A stretch of DNA of 9,470 nt from Gammaproteobacteria bacterium (GTDB lineage Bacteria > Pseudomonadota > Gammaproteobacteria > UBA6429), in the NCBI GenBank assembly GCA_003232015.1, contig QIKU01000074.1:1-9470 (forward strand), read 5' to 3'. The position numbers and the translations under genes are program-made. Of the stretch, positions 1-6,612 are shown one piece after another. Each line of letters opens with the position of its first letter. Positions within the stretch are counted from its first letter, which is position 1. The notes below the pieces were generated by a model. That model was not told where the DNA came from. It did no database searches and worked only from the letters and a program-made list of their open reading frames with translations.

Positions 1-431
1 AACAAAATATATATTACAACAAGTTATATCAGTCTTCATTTTGCAGGCTTGACTAGAGCCTGCCAGCCATGTGTAAAACAATTCGACAAACAATGTAATG
101 CTAGAGTTTTACTGTGTTTGGATGCTCGCAGAGGTATGGCGCATCAGGCCGATTGACTCATGCGTACACAGTGTGTGCATCATTTTTTACAACGCATACT
201 TTATGGCGATGCCTGAATTTTTGCCATTTATTTCCCGCTGATAAAAGCCATGATGGTATTTTTTGTTTTCATGTGATTTCAGTACTATGTCTAAAGTATT
301 ACACTATTTTTTAGTTCATTAACCGCAGTCGTTAAAAAAATGGTTGACAAATGACCTTGCGGTAAAGGAGTATTGTCGGCCACTAAACGTAGGAGGCGTA
401 TTTACTGGCTTGATATCTGCCTGATATTCTA

Positions 432-441
432 GGTAATTACC
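432..441. promoter_or_regulatory. Perfect 10-bp palindrome, possible operator
   Basis: GGTAATTACC is a perfect palindrome about 100 bases upstream of the FadL-type gene. A TATAGA hexamer at 474-479 could be a -10 element, but I see no matching -35 at 16-18 bases. A dimeric repressor site in this position would be plausible. The sequence does not resemble the E. coli FadR consensus that I know. A 10-bp palindrome can also occur by chance. Confidence 0.2.
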
Positions 442-477
442 GTGCCAGTCAGGTACATGATCTAAGAGAACACTATA

Positions 478-504
478 GATGTTTGTTATCAAAAAAATAA
501 CATC
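478..504 (+). promoter_or_regulatory. AT-rich inverted repeat in the leader of the FadL-type gene
   Basis: GATGTT (478-483) is complementary to AACATC (499-504). Inside it, GTTAT (485-489) is complementary to ATAAC (497-501) around an A-run. The two pairings could form one bulged hairpin that ends about 20 bases before the Shine-Dalgarno sequence. It is weak and AT-rich and has no T-tract, so it is not a terminator. A regulatory role is a guess. Confidence 0.2.
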
Positions 505-539
505 TGCAATAATTTTTTAAGGGATGGAGTGAACTGCAC

Positions 540-1865
540 ATGAGGATCAAAATGTTAAAAAACAATAAATGTTTACCACTAATTATAGGGCTGGCTTTAC
601 TCGCACCAAGTATTTCGTATGCTACAAATGGCTTGTTTCTTATTGGTAACGGTACTAAGTCCAGGGCTATGGGAGGTGTCGGGATAGCTTCACCACTCGA
701 TTCATTGTCAGCTGCATCTAACCCGGCAACAATCTCGGGAATGAAAGATCGTTTTGATATTGGTATGGATATTTTCAGGCCACAGGTTACATCGCAGTTA
801 GGTTCTGTGGAGGCTAAAAGTGTTGCCGCAATTAACGGTGTAGGGCTGGATTCAGTCTTTTTCATGCCGGCTATGGCAATCACTTATCAGTGGAACGAAA
901 AAATTACTCTTGGTTTTACCATGGGGGCTGCTGGAGGCGGTGGTACCAAGTTTGAGACAAACTTTTTTGAAGCGGCTAATGCAGGTGATGCAAACGCGCC
1001 TTCAGTTAACACCCGTCTAGGCGTGGACTTAGCGATCATGGAAATGGCATCAACTATCGCCTACAAACTCAATAAGACACACAATGTAGCGGCTTCAATG
1101 GTAATCGGTGTCGCAAGATTTGAGGCATACGGCCTTGGTCTATTCTCTTCGTTCACACCAAGTAACACACCTGACAACTTGACTGATCAGGGTAAAGACT
1201 GGTCGTTTGGCGCAGGTGTTCGAGTGGGCTGGATGGGTGATTTTGGTAAATACACGCTAGGTGCTGTATATACTTCCAAAATATTCATGCAGAATTTTGA
1301 CAGCTACAGCGAGCTGTTTGCGGAAAGTGGTAGTCTGGATGTGCCTGCCAGGTTAGGTATTGGTGCCAGTATGCAGGCAACGCCTGAGCTGTTTATCGCT
1401 ATGGATATTACTCAAACTTTCTATGAAGATGTTAATTCAATTGGCAATCTAGGCCCTAACCTGGCGGGTGATCCTAATGGCCCAACTGAGAATGGCACCA
1501 GAGAACTGGGGACCAGTGATGGTCTGGGTTTTGGCTGGGAAGACCAAACCGTGTTTAAACTGGGTGCAGCATATACTTATAGCGAAAAAGTAATACTTCG
1601 TGGTGGCTTTAACTATGGTAAGTCACCGATTAATGAAGATAGAGAGATCATCTTCAATCTGCTTGCGCCTGCAACCACGGAATATCATATGACATTGGGG
1701 GGGACTTACATACTTAACCCTACAATGGAAATTAACGTTTCCTATATACACGCCTTTAAGAATGAACAGTCGGGTCCTACCTATATTTCTGATGACGGTT
1801 CAAACTTCGGTCGTCTGGAAATGTCTCAGGATGCTATCGGGGGCAGTTTCTCGATGCAGTATTAG
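540..1865 (+). CDS. OMPP1/FadL/TodX-family outer membrane transport protein
   Basis: This 441-residue beta-barrel protein belongs to the family that imports long-chain fatty acids or hydrocarbons across the outer membrane. Residues 1-28 form a signal peptide with a likely cut after Ser-Tyr-Ala, so the mature protein starts Thr-Asn-Gly. The family's N-terminal signature follows: an IGNGTKSRAMGGVGIA stretch, then SAASNPATI. The remainder alternates short amphipathic strands with Gly/Asn/Asp-rich loops, and the chain ends in an aromatic residue (SFSMQY), as outer membrane barrels do. Length fits the family (about 400-450). Start choice is uncertain: ATG 540 has GGAG at 526-529 (10-base gap), while ATG 552 has GAGG at 542-545 with better spacing and gives the same mature protein. 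The substrate cannot be read from sequence; fatty acid transport is family knowledge. No terminator is visible after it, so read-through into the next gene is possible. Confidence 0.9.
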   Translation: MRIKMLKNNKCLPLIIGLALLAPSISYATNGLFLIGNGTKSRAMGGVGIASPLDSLSAASNPATISGMKDRFDIGMDIFRPQVTSQLGSVEAKSVAAINGVGLDSVFFMPAMAITYQWNEKITLGFTMGAAGGGGTKFETNFFEAANAGDANAPSVNTRLGVDLAIMEMASTIAYKLNKTHNVAASMVIGVARFEAYGLGLFSSFTPSNTPDNLTDQGKDWSFGAGVRVGWMGDFGKYTLGAVYTSKIFMQNFDSYSELFAESGSLDVPARLGIGASMQATPELFIAMDITQTFYEDVNSIGNLGPNLAGDPNGPTENGTRELGTSDGLGFGWEDQTVFKLGAAYTYSEKVILRGGFNYGKSPINEDREIIFNLLAPATTEYHMTLGGTYILNPTMEINVSYIHAFKNEQSGPTYISDDGSNFGRLEMSQDAIGGSFSMQY

Positions 1866-2028
1866 GCAAAATTATGCATTATCTGTAATGTGTAGTCAGA
1901 GATGTTTGAATAACGGTATTTCATGTCAAACCCCTGGCGCTGATAGTTGAGAATTTAGATACAGATAAGGTAGATAGTTAGGTCAGGGTAAATGAAATTA
2001 ATTTGGCCTGGACAATTTTAGATAAATG

Positions 2029-2053
2029 AATTGACCCTTTTATCGGGTTGATT
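2029..2053 (+). promoter_or_regulatory. Leader hairpin just upstream of the ribosome binding site
   Basis: AATTGACCC (2029-2037) can pair with GGGTTGATT (2045-2053) in a nine-pair stem that includes two adjacent G-U wobbles, around a 7-base loop. It ends five bases before the GGAG Shine-Dalgarno sequence (2058-2061) of the large exported protein. Such a hairpin could affect translation or mRNA stability. It has no T-tract after the stem, so it is not a terminator. Only a single sequence is available, so there is no covariation support. Confidence 0.3.
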
Positions 2054-2068
2054 GAATGGAGTAAAGAT

Positions 2069-4651
2069 ATGAAAAAATCGATTTTAGCAATGTCACTGGC
2101 CACTGTGTTGGCCTCAACAGCCGCAAGCGCTATGAATGATCTGCCTGCCGGTGCAGTTTTGTCAATTGAAGCAGGTTCTAATTTTGCAATGGGTGCAGGT
2201 GCTTATGGCACTGTCCCGTTGCTGGGTGAAAAAGGCCTTTATGTGGGTGCTGCCCTGGGAGATAGTGGTACAGGTTCAGGTGGTGGTTTTCCTGCTGCTT
2301 CTGACGTTGGCGCTGCAACTCAACCATGGAGCTTCTTCTACAACACGGGTTACGACTACGTTAATCCTTCCTTAGGATCAGGTTCGTTTGGCGGTGACAC
2401 GGTTGCTGGTGTGGATATGACTTCGTGGACAGTGACATGGAATAACATAGCAACGATTCCAATGGGTGGTTGTTTTCTGGTTGCTGGTGGTTGTACACAA
2501 AATCCTGGTCAGACTAACGAAGTTATCTTCGTCAATTCTGGCATTGGTACTTTCACATGGGACGGTACAGATGGTGGCGCATACACTATCACTTACACTG
2601 CTACCGTGCCTGTTGGCGATCCTTCGAACTTTGGCGGTGTACAGTATGACCTGTTTTTAACGGGCACGGTTACTTTTGATGGAACGCCGCCTGTAAATAC
2701 AGACACCGCTCCGGTCGCAAACGACGATAGCTATGCCGCTAGTCCGGATGAGGTGGGGGCAGTGCTTATAACATCCGCGCCCGGAGCAGCTGTAAGAGGC
2801 TCTATCACTTCGAACGATGTTGATAACGATCTTAATGATGCCCCTGACAAAACCACTGTTATTCTCGATCCCTTAGGTGTTACAGATGGTCCAGGCCCAA
2901 CCGTAACTACAACACTGGGTGGTTCTGCCACTGTGGATGCAGTAACAGGCATTGTGACTTACAATGCACCTCCAGGAGGTGTGATTGGCGACGATACTTT
3001 CCAGTACACTATCGATGATATTCGAGGTTCAAATACTTCGAATGTAGCCACCGTTACGGTTGTTATCGGTAACAGAGCGCCGGTTTGTAATAATGACAAT
3101 GGCATTGCGGACAATATGTTCATTGATATTGCCGTAGATACAGAGGTGAATCTTGACGTTTTGGACAATGATACCGACCCAAATGGTAATAATACGATTG
3201 ACGTTACTACGGTAAACGTTGTAGATAATCCAGCCAACGGTACGTTTGTGGTGGAAGCTGATGGTACCATCACGTATACACCTACCCCAGGGTTCCTGGG
3301 TGCTGACACTTTCACCTACACCGTATCAGATGATGGCACCGTCCCTCCAGCCATACTCACCTGTGTAAAAGCAACGGCCACGGTTATTGTGGCAAGTCCT
3401 GGGAACCCTATTGGTAACGTGCCAAATGCTTTCCTTGTGATAAACACGGGCTCTGTTGGTCTGGATGTGTTTCAACAGCCAGCATTAGGTGAAGGTTCAT
3501 GGTTCTCTATGGAGGTTCAACCGGGTGAGTTAACACATACACCTGTTGAAGGCTTTAATCATATACAAATTGGTACTACACAAGATGCATCATCAGCTGT
3601 TCCCAGGACACCTAACATTGACAGCCCATGGACTTTCTTTGGTAACCTGGGTGTACACCGTACCACCAGCGACTTACTACAATTGACTAATGATGGTGCT
3701 GGTAACGCCTTGCTGGACTTTTCAGGTTGGAACGTGTCCTGGAATTCCATTCCCAGTATTCCCCTGAATCTGGGTGATGATAATGGCCTAGCAACATTAA
3801 CCTGTTACACAGATCTAGTAGCGGGTACAATCGCCCCATGTGAAGTTGAAGGCAATGAATTTATTCTTGCTTACCGGGGCAGGGTACCGGATAAGGATCC
3901 TTCAGGTTTTGGTAACGTGAATTACACAGTGCATTTCGAAGGCACGATTAGCCAAACACCACCATTGTATGGTTGCGAAAACGCCGTTCCATTTGATGTT
4001 GATACGGTGTCAGTAATCGGCGATTGCAACACCATGCCCGTGCTAACTTTGATGCCTGGGTCAACAGCTACGTCTGTCGGCAACCCAACCGGGTTATATC
4101 TGTCAGCATCTGATATAGGCAAAAAGGATCCATTACTAAATCCAAATGATGGACAGGCTTGTGCGGGTGGTTGCCTTGACTTTGTAGTTAACACAACAGT
4201 AGGCGGCGATGCACTTATTGTTGTTAGGCTAAATGCACCAATCCCGTCTGGTTCAATCTATCGTAAGTTATACAACGGCAAATGGCAGGATTTTGATACC
4301 TCCACGGGTGATCAGATTGGCTCCGCTCTTGTAGATGCGGGTACTGGTAATTGTCAGGGAGCTGAAGGCGAGTTCCGGATTGGACTCAGAAACGGCTATA
4401 CATGTCTGTTTCTCAAGATTGCTGATGGTGGTCCGAACGATGCTGATGGAGTAGCTAACGGCACTATAGTTGATCCAAGTGGTGTCTTATCGGCGGGTTC
4501 GCCAAATAGACCTGCGTCTTCTACTGATGGATGCTCTATTTCCAAAACGCCCGTTAAATTAATAGAACGCGCTGACTGGTTGATTGTAGCTGGCTTCCTT
4601 GCTGTGATGGGGCTGGTATCATTCAAGCGTAGAAGTAAAAATAATAGTTAG
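2069..4651 (+). CDS. Large exported Ig-like/choice-of-anchor protein with C-terminal sorting tail (JDVT-CTERM-like)
   Basis: This 860-residue surface or secreted protein is probably held in the envelope until processed. I chose ATG 2069 because GGAG at 2058-2061 sits 7 bases upstream and a clean signal peptide follows (cut after Ala21, Ala-Ser-Ala); the open frame reaches back to a TTG at 2048. Domain order: N-terminal module 24-206; Ig/cadherin-like domain 213-333 starting with the APVANDD motif; a second one 336-442 with LDNDTDPNG and DTFTYTVSDDG; a second copy of the first module at 449-631; a choice-of-anchor U-like domain about 637-805 ending in GPNDADGVANGTIVDPSG; and a tail 821-860 with GCS, Asp-Trp, a hydrophobic helix and KRR. 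Several paired cysteines suggest periplasmic or surface disulfides. Adhesion or matrix function is plausible but unproven. A terminator follows it. The domain layout is seen directly; the sorting function follows family knowledge. Confidence 0.88.
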   Translation: MKKSILAMSLATVLASTAASAMNDLPAGAVLSIEAGSNFAMGAGAYGTVPLLGEKGLYVGAALGDSGTGSGGGFPAASDVGAATQPWSFFYNTGYDYVNPSLGSGSFGGDTVAGVDMTSWTVTWNNIATIPMGGCFLVAGGCTQNPGQTNEVIFVNSGIGTFTWDGTDGGAYTITYTATVPVGDPSNFGGVQYDLFLTGTVTFDGTPPVNTDTAPVANDDSYAASPDEVGAVLITSAPGAAVRGSITSNDVDNDLNDAPDKTTVILDPLGVTDGPGPTVTTTLGGSATVDAVTGIVTYNAPPGGVIGDDTFQYTIDDIRGSNTSNVATVTVVIGNRAPVCNNDNGIADNMFIDIAVDTEVNLDVLDNDTDPNGNNTIDVTTVNVVDNPANGTFVVEADGTITYTPTPGFLGADTFTYTVSDDGTVPPAILTCVKATATVIVASPGNPIGNVPNAFLVINTGSVGLDVFQQPALGEGSWFSMEVQPGELTHTPVEGFNHIQIGTTQDASSAVPRTPNIDSPWTFFGNLGVHRTTSDLLQLTNDGAGNALLDFSGWNVSWNSIPSIPLNLGDDNGLATLTCYTDLVAGTIAPCEVEGNEFILAYRGRVPDKDPSGFGNVNYTVHFEGTISQTPPLYGCENAVPFDVDTVSVIGDCNTMPVLTLMPGSTATSVGNPTGLYLSASDIGKKDPLLNPNDGQACAGGCLDFVVNTTVGGDALIVVRLNAPIPSGSIYRKLYNGKWQDFDTSTGDQIGSALVDAGTGNCQGAEGEFRIGLRNGYTCLFLKIADGGPNDADGVANGTIVDPSGVLSAGSPNRPASSTDGCSISKTPVKLIERADWLIVAGFLAVMGLVSFKRRSKNNS
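2138..2686 (+). repeat. First copy of a duplicated protein module
   Basis: Residues 24-206 of the exported protein match residues 449-631 at several points in the same order: PWSFFYNTG against PWTFFGNLG, SWTVTWNNIATIP against GWNVSWNSIPSIP, and the closing pattern VP-x-x-DPSNFGGVQY-x-L-x-LTGT against VPDKDPSGFGNVNY-x-V-x-FEGT. It is a protein-level repeat that has diverged too far to be obvious in the DNA. I recall similar stretches in other proteobacterial anchor-bearing exported proteins, but cannot name a domain with certainty. Confidence 0.7.
3413..3961 (+). repeat. Second copy of the duplicated protein module
   Basis: Residues 449-631 form the second copy of the module described at 2138-2686. 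The two copies bracket the two Ig-like domains, giving an A-Ig-Ig-A architecture. This copy carries a Cys-containing insertion (CYTDL through APCEV) where the first copy has a different Cys pair (GGCFLVAGGC), so a disulfide-stabilised loop may be conserved in position although its sequence has changed. Confidence 0.7.
4529..4651 (+). other. C-terminal sorting/anchor signal of the exported protein
   Basis: The last 40 residues have the three-part layout of C-terminal sorting tails: a short motif (Gly821-Cys822-Ser823), a linker with Asp836-Trp837, a hydrophobic helix (about 837-852) and a basic cluster (Lys853-Arg-Arg855). It does not have the PEP motif of PEP-CTERM, the IPTL motif, or the LPxTG of Gram-positive sortases. 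A Cys-bearing motif before the helix fits tails processed by CPBP-type glutamic proteases (MYXO-CTERM, JDVT-CTERM). JDVT-CTERM is my best guess, from memory, and the CPBP protease at 6037-6612 supports it. Confidence 0.6.
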
Positions 4652-4711
4652 TGAGAGCGGTTAGTTCGTAGTGTTGTCTATTGAAATAGACTAATACTTT
4701 AGCGTTAACTC

Positions 4712-4746
4712 AAATGGCACTTCCTTAAGGGGAAGTGCCATTTTTA
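4712..4746 (+). terminator. Rho-independent terminator after the exported protein gene
   Basis: AAATGGCACTTCC (4712-4724) and GGAAGTGCCATTT (4731-4743) form a perfect 13-bp stem around a 6-base loop, followed at once by a T-tract (TTTTT at 4741-4745, partly inside the stem). It lies 60 bases after the stop codon at 4651. It should separate the transcript of the exported protein from the downstream set that starts at 4852. It is the only strong intrinsic terminator I see in the window. Confidence 0.9.
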
Positions 4747-4851
4747 TACGGCGTTGTAAAAACCCATGATTAAGATAGAAAGCTAATAAACTAATCATTT
4801 TGGTCGTAGACTAAAGAAAAAACTGTTGGGTACTCACAGGAAACAAAACCT

Positions 4852-5961
4852 ATGACAATGCATGATTTCAGCGTTGATAATTTTTATAATTTAGCAGTAG
4901 CGGGCTACCGCTACGAGTTGAGAAGGCTTGTCAGTGTAGTGCTATCAGACCAGTTTAGAAAAACATTACCCACGTTTATCAAGAAAAAAAAACTGGCTAT
5001 ACTTGAACGTCGAGGTGCCTTTAAAACCCGGCTGCAGAATCCGGTGTTACATAACGGCTTTTCCATGCAGGTAGGGGATGCTGTGAATGAAGACTGGCCG
5101 TTTTATCATCACATAGACCTTGCAGCAGCTTGTTCATTTTTCGAGCACTGGACCATCCCTGTAGCAGAACTTAATGATGAACAGGTCGAAAAATACCTGG
5201 AGATGTCGCTAGCAAAAGATACGGGGACCAAACAGGAAGTTGCAACCAGAATTGCAGAACGCCTGAACCGTGCAGATACTATGAGAGTCTCCATGGCGCT
5301 GAAACTGCTGGGTTTACTGCCACACGAGAGCTACCGATTCAAACAACTTTCCCTGGGCGCATTTCTTGGTAATCGTGACATCGAGTTCATGCACCAGCAA
5401 CCAACAATAACTCCTTCGTCTCCACTGGGTGGAAAAGCAATACCGCCACTCACATTTGGGACGACCTCACATGACGCACGAGACATCGTGCTAGTTGATC
5501 TCGATCCGAGCATATCGCAACGTTATGCAGAGTTAAATTTAAATAGTCAGGGAAGGGTACTGGCGATTAACGACGATGTGCTAGCTGGCCTGAATATCTT
5601 GCACAGTGACATAGAAAAGGGCAACAAAAAACCGCGTGATCTTGTTGTTTTGTTCCGACTTGAACCTATGATGTTGCCGAATGTTGATCTGTTTTTTGAG
5701 CACCTTTCTAAAGTAATTGACCATCATGCCAAATTTATTATGACAGTCGGCGCTGGCGATGATAATGAAGCATATAGACAAAGGAAGGACAAAATGGATG
5801 AGATAGGAGGAAAATTTAGTGATAAAGGTTTTCGTGTAGAACGACTGAAATGGTGTAATGGTGAAACCCCGGAAGAGCAACGAGAAAGGCCTCTCATGGG
5901 TATCGGTAACTATTGCAGTTATGACATTATTTATTCAGAGATCGTCAGAGATAAATTGTAA
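4852..5961 (+). CDS. Protein of unknown function, possible Rossmann/methyltransferase-like C-terminal half
   Basis: I do not recognise this 369-residue protein. The start at ATG 4852 is supported by AGGAAA at 4838-4843 with 8 bases of spacing. It has no signal peptide or membrane segment, so it is probably cytoplasmic. The N-terminal part (about 1-170) looks helical and is basic early on (KKKK at 44-47). The C-terminal part has a beta-alpha rhythm: hydrophobic strands at DIVLVDLDPS (211-220), RDLVVLFRL (262-270) and HAKFIMTVG (292-300), then GFRVERLKW (326-334). That spacing resembles a class I methyltransferase fold from its second strand onward, but I see no glycine-rich SAM-binding loop, so enzymatic activity is doubtful. 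It lies between the terminator and the protease gene on the same strand, 75 bases upstream of the latter, and could be co-transcribed with it. Confidence 0.8.
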   Translation: MTMHDFSVDNFYNLAVAGYRYELRRLVSVVLSDQFRKTLPTFIKKKKLAILERRGAFKTRLQNPVLHNGFSMQVGDAVNEDWPFYHHIDLAAACSFFEHWTIPVAELNDEQVEKYLEMSLAKDTGTKQEVATRIAERLNRADTMRVSMALKLLGLLPHESYRFKQLSLGAFLGNRDIEFMHQQPTITPSSPLGGKAIPPLTFGTTSHDARDIVLVDLDPSISQRYAELNLNSQGRVLAINDDVLAGLNILHSDIEKGNKKPRDLVVLFRLEPMMLPNVDLFFEHLSKVIDHHAKFIMTVGAGDDNEAYRQRKDKMDEIGGKFSDKGFRVERLKWCNGETPEEQRERPLMGIGNYCSYDIIYSEIVRDKL

Positions 5962-6036
5962 ATTTACGGATTTGAGTAAGTCAGCAAAAATAGCGGTTGT
6001 TCAAACAGGATTCCATAAGCAAACATTCTTCAGCAC

Positions 6037-6612
6037 ATGTTTTTTCAACGAATGCATCTAACTAGTGTGTTAAAACAAATTTTCCGATACAGGCCGGCCA
6101 TTCTGTATCTGTTGTTGGTTATGATGGTTGCTTTAACAAATAATAGTAGCTATCAATACCTGATAATAGCTATTTCAATGCTTGTACTGCCACTGTTCGA
6201 TAATAACTGGCGTTTGCCTACGGGCAAACTGAATAGAGTAAGTGTGTTTACATGGCTTCTGGCATCTCTAATTATAATAATTATTTTGTTATTAGAACAA
6301 AATGTATTAAACATGTTCCTCATAACAACTGTATTTATTGCCATACCTGAAGAATGGTTTTTTAGAGCATACCTGATGAAAAGGGCAGGTGATGGTATAA
6401 AAGCCAACATCATAGCGTCAATGGCTTTCTCTGCAATTCACATCCTGTCTTCAAACTGGATCCATTCATTGTTAGTCTTTTTTCCCTCGCTTTTATTTGG
6501 GTGGGTTTATCAAAAAACAAAAGATATTTTTGTGGTCATAATACTTCATGTAGTTTCCAATATCGTATATATTGTATACCTTAAGAAATATATAGAAGAG
6601 TTGTATCAGTAA
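6037..6612 (+). CDS. CPBP-family glutamic intramembrane protease, possibly a MrtJ-type (JDVT-CTERM) sorting protease
   Basis: This 191-residue, very hydrophobic protein carries the three CPBP (CAAX protease/Abi) motifs: Glu105-Glu106-x3-Arg110 in a PEEWFFR stretch, Phe131-x3-His135, and His171-x3-Asn175. These sit in predicted membrane helices and form the glutamic active site known from Rce1-type proteases. Further helices lie around 20-35, 40-55, 70-86, 92-104 and 143-157. It is short for the family, which suits a minimal dedicated sorting enzyme. The likely substrate is the Cys-tailed exported protein at 2069-4651. Start is uncertain: ATG 6037 has no good Shine-Dalgarno sequence, and ATG 6052 or GTG 6067 are possible; all keep the active site. 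Its stop overlaps the next start (TAATG). Alternatives are bacteriocin-type self-immunity or general CAAX-like proteolysis, both common CPBP roles. Confidence 0.85.
   Translation: MFFQRMHLTSVLKQIFRYRPAILYLLLVMMVALTNNSSYQYLIIAISMLVLPLFDNNWRLPTGKLNRVSVFTWLLASLIIIIILLLEQNVLNMFLITTVFIAIPEEWFFRAYLMKRAGDGIKANIIASMAFSAIHILSSNWIHSLLVFFPSLLFGWVYQKTKDIFVVIILHVVSNIVYIVYLKKYIEELYQ

Larger units (their letters stand above)
1..539. other. Non-coding region upstream of the FadL-type gene
   Basis: I find no convincing gene in these 539 bases. The only longer open stretch (about 114-314, plus strand) starts at TTG, has no ribosome binding site and gives a Cys/His/Phe-rich translation with no recognisable pattern. 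Small structures are present: a 7-bp inverted repeat at 43-49/57-63 (GCAGGCT/AGCCTGC) with no T-tract on either side, a TTGACA hexamer at 344-349 without a good -10 partner at normal spacing, an orphan AGGAGG at 391-396 with no start codon leading to a sizeable ORF, and the palindrome and hairpin listed separately. It is most likely the promoter and leader region of the gene at 540. Confidence 0.6.

Noticed and set aside
43..63. GCAGGCT/AGCCTGC inverted repeat as a terminator of an upstream gene
   Set aside because: The 7-bp stem has no T-tract on either strand, so it is not a convincing intrinsic terminator.
114..314. 66-residue open frame in the upstream non-coding region
   Set aside because: It starts at TTG without a ribosome binding site, and the translation has an unlikely Cys/His/Phe-rich composition with no recognisable motif.
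344..376. TTGACA as the -35 of a sigma-70 promoter
   Set aside because: No reasonable -10 hexamer lies 16-18 bases downstream; the nearest AT-rich hexamer (371-376) is at 21 bases spacing.
373..432. Possible 19-residue peptide starting at TTG after AAAGGAG
   Set aside because: Only two bases separate the Shine-Dalgarno-like sequence from the TTG, and the peptide resembles nothing known. A second AGGAGG inside it has no usable start either.
473..883. 136-residue frame on the minus strand
   Set aside because: It lies mostly opposite the well-supported FadL-type gene and its translation has no domain pattern; a shadow frame.
1762..1950. Short plus-strand frame overlapping the end of the FadL-type gene
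   Set aside because: Different frame within a real gene, no ribosome binding site, Cys/Met-rich translation without a pattern.
2048..2068. TTG start seven codons upstream for the large exported protein
   Set aside because: ATG 2069 has properly spaced GGAG and begins a standard signal peptide (MKKSILAMSL). The TTG lies inside the leader hairpin and would add charged residues before the signal peptide.
5858..6061. 67-residue frame bridging the unknown gene and the protease gene, considered as a RiPP precursor for the YcaO enzyme
   Set aside because: It has no ribosome binding site, half of it overlaps a real gene in another frame, and it has no leader/core division.
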